Positions 46,652 through 55,747 of a DNA stretch of 55,747 nucleotides are shown here, in pieces (the first letter of the stretch is position 1; each line of letters opens with the position of its first letter). Made by a program: the position numbers and the translations under genes. A model generated the notes under the pieces. It searched no databases. It was given only the letters and a program-made list of their open reading frames with translations, and had not been told where the DNA came from. The stretch is from Scenedesmus sp. ARA3 (lineage: Eukaryota > Chlorophyta > Chlorophyceae > Sphaeropleales > Scenedesmaceae): NCBI GenBank assembly GCA_004335835.1, contig RWJK01001507.1, forward strand, positions 56,080-111,826. The letters are read 5' to 3'.

Positions 46652-49600
46652 ATGCCGCAGTCGGCTGTCAAAGTGTTTCTAAGAACTCGACCTTCGGATG
46701 TGTACTCGCCAGAGCAGCTGCAAGTGAACCAGGACACCAAGGTGCAGCTGCTGCAGTAGCATTTCTGCTGCAGTGTTGCAGCTAGCAAGAGGGGTAGCTA
46801 CTAACGGTGGTTTCGCTGCCGTAACACAGACTTTCACCATAGTTCAAGCAGCACGCAGCTCAGGATTGCCAAGTGACAAAGCAGGCCCCTCACAGCAATA
46901 CCAGGTGCGAGCAGCAAAGGTACTGCGTGCTGCAGCAGTGCATGCACACCACAGATGTCAGTACACAGCAGCCTGCAAGCAAGCATGCTGCTCACCGCAC
47001 ATCCCTTGGATCATGCTGGTGTACATACCTTGAAAATCCATGCTCTGAGTGGTGTGATTTGCTGCTGCAGTTCAAATTCGATGGCATCCTGCACAATGCC
47101 AGCCAAGAAGATGTGTTTGAGGTGCGAGCAGCAGCAGCCGCAGCAGCGACAGCTGCTCTTGGAGCTGCATCATGGGACAACAGCAGACACGCGCAAGCAG
47201 CAGTACCAGTTCCTCAAACAGCCCGCAACAGCACCAGCAAGCGGAGCAGCGCGGAGCTCATGGAAAGTGCGCAGCCGCGGCAGACAGGCAGCTGCTGCCT
47301 GCAAAACAAAGCAGCCTGCTGGACTACCGTGGGCCCTGGGCATGCAGGAAGTTGTGGCGCAGCAGCGCTAGCAGCAACCGCCAACTTTAACAGCCGCACG
47401 TTGTTATTCTGCGCGTGTGCTGTGCCGGTGTGCAGGTGTGCGCTACTGACGTGCTGTCATCTGCCCTCGAAGGCTACAACAGCACCATCATGTGCTACGG
47501 GCAGACAGGTGCGGCGCAGCTCAGCAGCACTGTGCGGAAGGGCCCAGGAAGCAGTACAGCAGTGCTCCAGCAAGTAGCTAGCATGGACATCAGCAGCAGC
47601 AGCTGCTGCAGCAGGAGCAACCCCTGCCGTGCTCAGCACGGTGTTGACACCGCCGTGGGTGCTGCACGCACGCACAGGGCTGACAAAGCAAAGGCATTGG
47701 GTGGAATGCTCCATGCCAGCATTATATCGAGTAGCAGCGGCAGCAGCAGCACCACTTCCAGCTGGCTGGCACAGCAGCCGCAATGCTACAGCACTGCTGT
47801 GCGCTGCTGCATGTCCCCACCCACTCCACGCACACACCAAACCTACATCTCCTACAAAATGCCACATCCCTTCCTGCTGCCAGGCGCCGGCAAGACGCAC
47901 ACCATGGCGGGCAGCCGCGCCTCATATGCGGCGCGTGGCCTCATCCCGCGCGTCATCTCCGCGCTGCTGGCACGGCTGGGGGCCGCGCCCGGCCTGGCTG
48001 CCTGGTCCGTGTCCGTGTCCTACCTGGAGATCTACAACGAGGCGCTGTACGACCTGCTTGACCTGACGGCGCAGCCTCAGGAGCTGGCGCTGTACGAGGA
48101 CGGGCGCGGCCGCGTGCAGGTGCGAGGGTTGGTGGGGTTGGTGGGGATTGACAACACAGGTTATCGAAGGGAAGTGGCTTGCAGGAACTTGCAGGAACAC
48201 GCTTTGGAGTCTTCTGTGCACCTGCAGCAGCAGCAGCAGCAGGTGCTGAAGGATGGTGGCACCAGCAGCTGCAACGCGATGACAACCATGTTCAGATGCT
48301 GTTGGACGTCAGATTTCTAAATCTAATTGGGACTGTACCGTGCGCTGGCCTGCCCACCTGGTGTGGTGTGCTGCAGGTGTCAGGCCTGCGGCAGGTGGCT
48401 GTGGCCAGTGAGGCTGAGGCGCTGGCGCTGTTCTTCGAGGTGGGGGAGGGGGTGTAGCACCAATGGGAGCATGCAAGCAGCAATAATCGAGAAAGCATGC
48501 TGCGTACATTGACAACGAGTGTCTGCTGTTGGCAGCGATCACGCTCACTGCTGCAGAGTAGCACAGCTGGAAAGGGTCATGTTGCTCCTGCAGCTCCTGC
48601 CTTGTTGAAAACTTGCGCCCACCGCCTTGGCTGCGCCCTGGTGGCTGCCGCAGGGCGAGTCCAACCGCGTGATCGGCGAGCACCAGCTCAACAAGCAGAG
48701 CAGCCGCAGCCACAGCATCTTCATGCTCAGCATCACCACCACGCCGGAAGGCAGCGACGGCCGCAGCCTGGTGAGCAGGCGGCCACGCAGGCAGTGCAGC
48801 TGGCTGCAGCGGCTGGCGTGCTGTGCATGCTGCCGGGCCTGAGCTGTGTGCTGCTGGGCATGCAGCACAAGCCACATGCGGTAGACACGCATATGTCGCC
48901 TTGCCAGGCTGCTGCGGTGTTCAGTCGTGCATGTGTGCTCACAAAAACCTGCTGTCGCTGGCCCCGCAGGCGTCCAAGCTGTGCCTGGTGGACCTGGCGG
49001 GCAGCGAGCGTGTGAGCAAGACGCGCAGCGAGGGCCTGGTGCTGAAGGAGGCGGGGCACATCAACCGCAGCCTGGCGCTGCTGGAGCAGGTGGGGGTTGG
49101 AAGGCGGGGGTGTATACGGTAACATCAAAAGACAAAATTGCTCCTTTTTTGCGGAGTGAATGTTGAAGGACCCGTTGTGAGCGGTGCTGCGCATGCAATT
49201 GGCTGGCTGGGGCTGCACCGTGCAGCGTGGCGAGGGCATGGCTGTGCCAGAGGCAGCAGAAGCAGGCGGTGATGGGTGTGGAGNGGGGGGGGTTGGAGCC
49301 AGGATGCTGCTGCGCACTGCAGACTCTTGCGGCTGCTGGGCAACATGCTTGACCTGCCTGTGTCATGCCTCACCTGGCTGTGTGCAGGTGGTGCGTGCCG
49401 CCAGCGAGCGCGGGCGCGACCACGTGCCGTACCGCTCCAGCAAGCTGACGCACGTGCTGAAGGACTCGCTGGGCGGCAACTGCGCCACCGTGCTCATCGC
49501 CAACGTGTGGGGCGAGCCCGCGCAGCTGGACGAGACGCTCAGCACCTGCAGGTGGCAGGGGTGGGGGGAGGCTGCAGGATAGGCCTTGCTGCTGCTGTTG

Positions 49601-50184
49601 TCAAGTGTGGTTACACAACAGCTCTGGCTGTGGTTGACGGTTGTCATCAGCGGCTTGCTGGGCGCGCCTGTGGGCCTGCCCACTGACATCCCCACCTGCC
49701 ACAACGCACGTAGTCTGCCTCAATTCCACTCACAATAGCCTGCTGCTGCCTGTTTTTGGCAGAATGCAGGACACCCATGTTCTGTACAAACGGCCTATAG
49801 ACTGATGTGTAATGTGGTGGTTTGGTTGGATGCTACAGGTTTGCTGCTCGCATGGCGCGGCTGGTGTGCGAAGTGGCCAGCAACGTGGTGCAGGAGGGCG
49901 GCGCGCGCGTGAGAGAGCTGCAGCGGTGAGCAGCAGCAGCTGCAGCAGTACGGCCGGCAGTCTTCGACACATGTATTGCTGATCGCACAGAGGGAGGTTT
50001 TGCAGGAGCATTGTGTGTCTCTCAACAGAGGCTGGCGTGACATGTAGCGATAAGGCAGCTGTTGTTGTGGTGGTCATCTTGCGTAAGCCCTGGTTGCTGC
50101 TGCCTGCTGCTGCTGCTGCTGCTGCTGCTGCAGAGAGGTGCAGGAGCTGAAAGAGGAGCTGGCCATGATGCAGCTCATGGCAGG

Positions 50185-50215
<31 letters not shown>

Positions 50216-52779
50216 GAAGGGTCGAACAGCAGCAGGGAACGGCCTTACGATGATACGCAGCGGCAGAAGCTGCAGCAAGCGGTGCTGGCGTGGCTGCAGC
50301 TGCCTGATGATGCAGACAGCAGTGGTAGCACTCTGTCGCAGCTGCCGCTGAGCAGTGTGCGGCAGCTGCGGGAGCTGCTGCTGGCGGTCAAGGTAGGTGC
50401 TGCCGTGGATGGCAAAAATTGGAATGCATGCCCTTGCTAAACAATTGTCACCAGCTGCCAAGTGTGACAGCAGTGGTCTGCGTCTAAAGTATTCTGGGGA
50501 GTGATGCAGGACAGGCTGCTGAAGGTTATCCTTGAACCTGCCTTGTGTTCAGCAACACATTTGTTGACGTCTTGTGATGTCCTCTGATGAGTGTGTTACA
50601 CGGTGTTCTGCAGGCTATTGCACGTCAGAGGTTGCAGCAGCTGCCAACCAGCAGCAGAGGCAGCGGCATGGCCGGCTGCCACACTGCTGCTGCAGCTGGG
50701 CAGTGGCCTGCTGCTGGCAGCAGCAGCAGGGGCCAAGCTGGCATCAGCCAACCCTGGCAGCAGCAGCAGCAGCAGCAGCCAGACGTAGGTGACGGTGATG
50801 ATGACCACAGCCTGGCCATGGCTGCACCTGATGATGCACGGCCACCTACATATGGCTCTCAGCAGCAGGAGGATGAGGCAGCTGGCCCAGGCCCAGGCTC
50901 GGCACGGCTGCAGCAGCAGCAGCAGTGGCAGCACACTCCTGGCGGCGCCAGCAGCAGCAGTTTGAGGGTGACGTCTGATGGCGGCGGCAGCATGCAGCAG
51001 CAGTCTGGTGCCGGCAGCAGCAGCAGTGCAGAGCTGCTGGAGGTGTACCGCGCAGGGCCTGGCGCTAAGCGGGCTGCGCTGGTCAACGATAACCACTCCA
51101 GGTGAGGACAACAGGCTGGCTTGCTGCAGCAGCTGATCATAATGTGCATGATTGTGGCTGTACACACCATGTGCCTGCTGTTGTCTCGCTTGTGCCTTTC
51201 AGCATACTTGTGCTCGTTGCTGCCAGCTTGTGCAGCTGTGGCAGCAGCTGTTGCCCGCGCCTCTGCCCATGCCAGCTGTGGGCCCTGCCTGCTGAGCCGC
51301 GCTGGCTGCTGGTGTGGTGGCGTGTGCAGGCTGAAGGCCGCCAAGCGGCGTGCGCGTGAGCTGGCGCAGGCGCTCAACAGCTGCAAGCTGCGGCTGGATG
51401 AGGCGCGGGGGCAGCAGGAGGCGGCCAAGCAGGCGCGCCTGGCGCAGGAGCAGGAGGCACAGGTGGTGTGCGGCGGTGATCAGGATGTGCTTGGCGTTGA
51501 GTGCCATGGCAGCAGTCTGAGAGATTGTGTGCCTGTGTAATGGGGCGACGCAGCTGTCACAGCTGCAGTCCAGCAAATACTAGTTGATGGCACAGCAAGC
51601 TCTGCCTGTTGGCTGTAGCATGTGCATGCCTGTGACCAATTGCAATGAAGTTCAATCATGCCTCTGCCAACTTGCCTGCCTGTTCCAACCTGCCTGGTGG
51701 GTTGCTTGTGCATGCTGCCAGGCGCTGAGCCCCCAGGAGTATGAGCTGCTGCTGGCCATCCGCGACATCAAGGCAGAGTACAGGTGGGAGGCAGGCAGCA
51801 GGGGGCAGGCGCACACGGCATGCTGCTGTGTGGCCTGTTGGCATGTTGCTGGGGCAGCCAGTGACAGTTGTACATGCGCAGCCGCGGAGCACGACAGCGT
51901 GTAGGGCTCTGTGATAGGCAGCTGGCAATGATCAAACGGCTGTACTTCTGCTGCTTCCTGCTGCTGCCAGGGACACGCACGCTGCGCTGCAGCTGGCGCG
52001 TGACGAGGTGCAGTACACCAGCGGGCTGCTGGACACATGCAGGGCGGAGCTGGCCGCAGACTTCAAGGATTGGGCGGCAGCAGCATACGGGCCTGACGCA
52101 GCAGCGGTGAGCTGGCAGAGCAGCAGCAGCGCTCACAGGTGCCATTCTTTGTTTGCACCACATTGGCCTCGTGCTGTGCCACGCGCTGTTGGTCCCGTTC
52201 CCAACTCACTGCTAAGCTGCAGGATACTGTCACCTCAACAGCATTGCAGCGCTACGCTGTTGCTGTTTGTCGCACAAACAACATTGTGTTGGTGCAGCGA
52301 TCTTGAATGACGGCGCTGGTGTGGTGCTCTGCCCGGCTGTGTTGGTTGTGGTGCAGCCTGGCGTGCCAGCGCTTGCGGTGGGGCTGATCAGCAGCAGGCC
52401 GGACTCCAGCAGCAGCGCCCTCACAGCGCAGTCAGATGCAGCAGCATGGCAGCAGCAACGGCACCAGCAGCACCAGCAGCAGCAACACTGGCCGTCGCAG
52501 CAGGGAGGCACCCCCAAGGCAGCTGGTCAGCTGGGCGCTGGCGGCATCAGCAGCAGCGCTGGCAGCATGCAGCGCCGCCAGTCTACGCCACCTCTGGCCA
52601 GCCTGGTTGGTGCACTGCAGCTGCAGGAAGCAGCTGCCGATCCACAAGCAGCTGCTTACTTCAGCGCGCAGCAGGGCAGCAAGCTGCACAAGCAGGGGTC
52701 GCTGAAGAAGCACGGAGGGGAGCGCGGCACCTTCACCTCATCAGGGCGATCCGCGATTAATGACAGGCCGCTGCACTAA
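46652..52779 (+). CDS. KLP1: Kinesin-9 family motor, KLP1/KIF9-like (ciliary)
   Basis: Kinesin-9; in Chlamydomonas KLP1 is on the central-pair C2 microtubule. Sixteen exons: 46652-46741, 46830-46904, 47071-47121, 47436-47508, 47884-48119, 48377-48439, 48654-48770, 48970-49089, 49388-49551, 49839-49925, 50134-50392, 50614-51101, 51330-51462, 51722-51783, 51971-52106 and 52357-52779; 2,577 nt, 858 aa, all phases consistent. The motor spans ~1-345: [28 protein letters not shown]-loop GQTGAGKT (94-101), [14 protein letters not shown], switch I NKQSSRSH (209-216), switch II DLAGSE (243-248), [12 protein letters not shown] and RFAARM. The tail has the family's [13 protein letters not shown] and [12 protein letters not shown] elements split by a Gln/Ser/Gly-rich insert. 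The start gives MPQSAVKVF, as in homologues. One unresolved base (N) lies in an intron at 49284. A TGTAA signal follows. Confidence 0.93.
50104..50130 (+). repeat. (CTG)9 tract directly before a kinesin 3' splice site
   Basis: Nine CTG units on the coding strand run straight into the CAG acceptor of kinesin exon 11. This is one of several such tracts (see findings). Confidence 0.9.
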
Positions 52780-53071
52780 CTTTGCTAGCTGGATTGACTG
52801 TCGTGCCATGGCATGTTGCCGTTCCTGTACTGTTGTACAAAGATGCATGCAGCAATGTACAGACACATGTCCGTTCATGTTGACCTCAAGGTTTGACCAG
52901 AGGCACCCTAGGGCATGGCGTAGAGCAACCGTACATCATGTTTGATTAATCGTTATTACGATTGTCGTGTGATTTGTCGCCCTCTGGCTCTTTGTGTGCT
53001 CCGCGACCCTCCAAGTTCCTACAATATGCCTTGCTTCACACGCCCTGCAAGACTTGTTGACGGACTCACTG

Positions 53072-53076
53072 TGTAA
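53072..53076 (+). terminator. TGTAA poly(A) signal of the kinesin-9 gene
   Basis: TGTAA about 295 bases past the kinesin stop codon and before the next gene's start. This is the usual chlorophycean poly(A) signal. Confidence 0.5.
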
Positions 53077-53205
53077 TACTTTTGCTCAGTCACACTACAC
53101 TTTCTTTGACAAGCGTTCATCTCGCGCGCTTCACACTCATTCGAAGTTGAAGTGATCCCGTGCGAAGCACGGTCATTTTTCCCTAAAGGAAGTCAACTCA
53201 TCACC

Positions 53206-54637
53206 ATGCAGCTATCAGCACGTGCCGGAACTGGCCTTCAGGTGATCCAGTGCTGCAGGTCCAGCTTTCGCAGCAAGCAGCGAGTGCCATGGCGCATTCT
53301 GCTGCAGCATAGCTTGTTCACATACCAATACAGTTTTCTAGTTTCGTCCGCGTGACGCTGAGTGTTCTGCACCTCTGCAGGCCGGCCAATGCTTCCAACA
53401 GCAGCGTGTGAGCTCTAGGCGCATCGTCAGCGTCCGTGTGGAGGTGCCAGATGCCTTCAGGTCTGCCCTGCAGGAGGCTTTGCACCGCGACAGGAGTGCA
53501 GAGTCAGACTTCAACTCAGGGGGCAGGTCCTGGGGCAATTCATATGGCAGGTGAGCTGCTCCTGCAGCTGCTGCTTGCATGACCAGCGTCGGACGTGCAG
53601 ACTGGACATGGCTGGGCAGATGTTCAATGTAAGTGTATTTTACCTAGCATTCTGTCTCGCATTTTTGCACCCGGGTCGCCAGGGAGCTGTGCAGACTCTG
53701 TCCTGTTGTGTGCCCCAAGCACTTAGCTCATGCAGAGCATTGCAGTGCCACCATCACAGTGCAATCATACCACCACAGGGGCATTGATTGGATGAGCACC
53801 CCAACTTGTTCCATCACGTGATGTTTGCGCAACTATCAGTTGCTGCACGTCATCTGACCTCCACTAACTCCACTTGCATCACTGTCACCTGGGTCCACGT
53901 CGTAATGCCCTGCTTCCGCCATGCAGTGACAGCCGCGACAGCTACGGCACGGACAGCCGCAGCAGCTACGGCTACGCCAGCCCGCCCAGCGCCTCCGCGG
54001 CAGCAGCAGCAGCGCAGAACGCCAGCCCCATGCTGCAGATCCTGGCCACAGCGCTGGGCCAGAGCAGGTCCACCCTGGAGCGCCTGCAGGTGAGGCGGCA
54101 GCGGCGGGCAGCAGCAGCAGCAGCATGCAGTATGCAGCGTCGGCGGGTGCTGTTGCCTGCTGATGAATGCGCTTCGTGATGCCAGCACCAGCCTGATGCA
54201 CAAAACCTGCCTAGCCCGCGTGTTGACAGAGTACCTAGGTCAGCACTTGGGTCACCTGCAAATGCGCCGACCTGTTAAGGGCTTGTACATGATCATGATG
54301 TGAGCGTTCTGTTGAAATGGAGCGCCTGGAGGGGAACAGGTCCTGGAGGTAGAAGCCACTGCCGCACAGATGGAGCACTGCTGCTGATGCTCACCGTTCC
54401 TGCCGCACTGCTGCCCTGCTGCTGCCTGCGCTGCTGCTGCCCCGGCTGCCTCCCCAGGCTGAGGAGGCTGAGATCGAGAACCTGATCCAGAAGGAGCAGA
54501 AGCAGGTGGAGCGCCTGGAGTGGCTGCTGGAGACGGTGCAGAAGGACTACGCTTACTTCAACTACCTGCAGCAGCGCTTCGAGGAGGACAGCGGCCGCGG
54601 CAGCACGCAGCAGCAGCAGCAGCAGTCGCGCTGGTGA
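53206..54637 (+). CDS. Plastid-targeted coiled-coil protein, unknown function
   Basis: Four exons: 53206-53241, 53381-53550, 53927-54089 and 54458-54637; 549 nt, 182 aa, phases consistent. The N-terminus (MQLSARAGTGLQ, then QQQRVSSRRIVSVRVEV) is Arg/Ser/Val-rich and Asp/Glu-poor, like a chloroplast transit peptide. The middle is Ser/Tyr/Gly-rich (DSYGTDSRSSYGYASPP) and likely disordered. The C-terminal exon is a charged coiled coil (EEAEIENLIQKEQKQVERLE) followed by an aromatic stretch (KDYAYFNYLQQRFEED) and a poly-Gln/SRW end. Exon 2 is open in only one frame, which fixes the exon 1 donor as the GTGATC at 53242 or another phase-0 site about 45 bases later. I do not recognise the family. It follows kinesin-9 in tandem and needs its own promoter in the ~430-bp gap. 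Confidence 0.65.
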
Positions 54638-55747
54638 GCGGCGCCAGAGGCGCTGGCACTGCACACATCAGAGAGCACTGGCCTGAGCAGCACACAGAGA
54701 AGACTTAATCAGCATGTGTGCGGCCAGCGTCCTGATCTTGAGTGCCTTTTCCATGAAAAGGAAAGAAGTAACATTGAAACTTGGTGTTGAGGTGATGTGC
54801 TGGCAAGCATGGCGGCGGCAGCAGCAGTGTGCGCGTTGCCCGGCCAGTGTATAAGGTTTGCTGCGTGCTGTGTTGGTGGTTGGCAGTGCCGGCTGCAGGC
54901 TGTGTGGACTGTGCTGAGGGCTGAGAGCACTGAACTGTCTGCTGGTGGCGGCAGCGTCCTGCGCGCTCTCGCCAGCACCATATCTTGATCAGATGCGCGC
55001 TTTTGCGGCCACGGTGGCCCCTGCGTACTAATAGCACATGTTCTGCAGTATGTCTTTGTTGTGTATGATGAGTGTAACTAAGGGCGAGTGTAATCAAAGC
55101 GTCGCGTGTTGTGCGTGATGCCAGTTTTGTCTTGAGGAGTGCATGGCCAGTGTGCAGCAGTTGCGTGTGCTGCGCGCCAGAGTGCACTGTTGGGTTCATG
55201 CCTGCATGGCCGTGCGTGGCATCATGCATTGCCTGTCGGTGATGGCTGTTGCGTGTTTGTTGTAGTGTGTTCAATGAAAGCTTTCAAAGTCAAACTACTA
55301 CTGCTAGATGTGGTATTACTTCGTGCGCGCGGTTGTGCGCGTGCGGTAGATGAGGTTTGGCAGCATTCAGACATGTTATCGTGGTCAGAACCTGTGTTTG
55401 CATTGTACGAGGATAATAATAATACTCTTCTTGTAAGCATTGTACGAGGATGTCATTTGCTTGGACAGGGGGCTGTGTTCCCACAATGTAACACTGGTCA
55501 AGCTACAAATGCTCAGCACTGGCCAACAACCAGCAGTCACTAGTGACATGTGCACACAAGTGCACGTGTATGTGCACATACATGTGTGTGGGCATCATGC
55601 CATGCGCACGAGCCAGCGCTGCGGCAAGCCCAACGCATACGTCATGTGGAGTACGCATTGCTTCGCACAACCAACAATATCCACATAACTTGTCACAGTA
55701 GCTGCTAAGCAACACAGCCTGCGGCAGTGCCCACGGCGCTGCCAGCA
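54638..55747. other. 3' flank to window end, no gene seen
   Basis: Contains the 3' UTR of the plastid coiled-coil gene and ~650 bases of intergenic sequence, including GTGCACA/CATGTGTGTG-type alternating purine-pyrimidine stretches near 55550-55590. No supported coding region. Confidence 0.5.
55073..55093 (+). terminator. Paired TGTAA poly(A) signals
   Basis: Two TGTAA motifs, at 55073-55077 and 55089-55093, lie ~440 bases past the stop of the plastid coiled-coil gene. Confidence 0.45.

Overview
The window is nuclear DNA of a green alga. The evidence is GC-rich, intron-dense genes with GTGAG-type donors, very frequent CAG/CTG triplet runs, chloroplast transit peptides, TGTAA poly(A)-type signals after some genes, a kinesin-9 of the central-pair KLP1 type, and an octotricopeptide-like organelle RNA factor. 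Flagellar genes next to plastid genes suggest a chlorophyte. The heavy CAG/GCA composition would suit a chlorophycean such as Scenedesmaceae, but that placement is inference. All gene models were assembled by hand from splice sites and reading phase; no transcript data were available.

Layout, left to right: (1) a chloroplast ABCF5-type ABC ATPase, minus strand, cut by the left edge, divergent from (2) plastid ribulose-phosphate 3-epimerase (7 exons, plus). (3) A 78-aa Mic10 MICOS subunit (minus), divergent from (4) a broken gene for an F-box-like, ~31-residue helical-repeat protein with a Gly/Gln/His-rich tail, which carries a 259-bp SINE-like insertion with a 5-bp target duplication. (5) A small secreted protein. 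(6) An OPR/TBC2-like organelle RNA-binding protein (894 aa). (7) A 13-exon leishmanolysin-type (M8) metalloprotease, minus. (8) eIF(iso)4G, minus, 11 exons. (9) A tandem pair of paralogous secreted, probably GPI-anchored, SPARK-like cysteine proteins; the second copy has a one-base frameshift. (10) A fragmentary unknown gene with a possible zinc finger. (11) A QRICH2/DUF4795-like coiled-coil ciliary protein (minus), head-to-head with (12) kinesin-9/KLP1 (plus, 16 exons). (13) A small plastid-targeted coiled-coil protein of unknown function.

The genes are mostly unrelated housekeeping, plastid and ciliary genes, as usual in an algal chromosome. The one functional pairing is the divergent QRICH2-like/KLP1 pair, which shares about 400 bp of upstream DNA. 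No CRISPR array, prokaryotic operon, tRNA or rRNA gene was found. The most unusual signals are: partial exon copies ('echoes') lying in introns and just downstream of genes; sense-strand (CTG)n tracts placed immediately before 3' splice sites; the novel repeat protein family with its mobile insertion; and the ciliary bidirectional pair.
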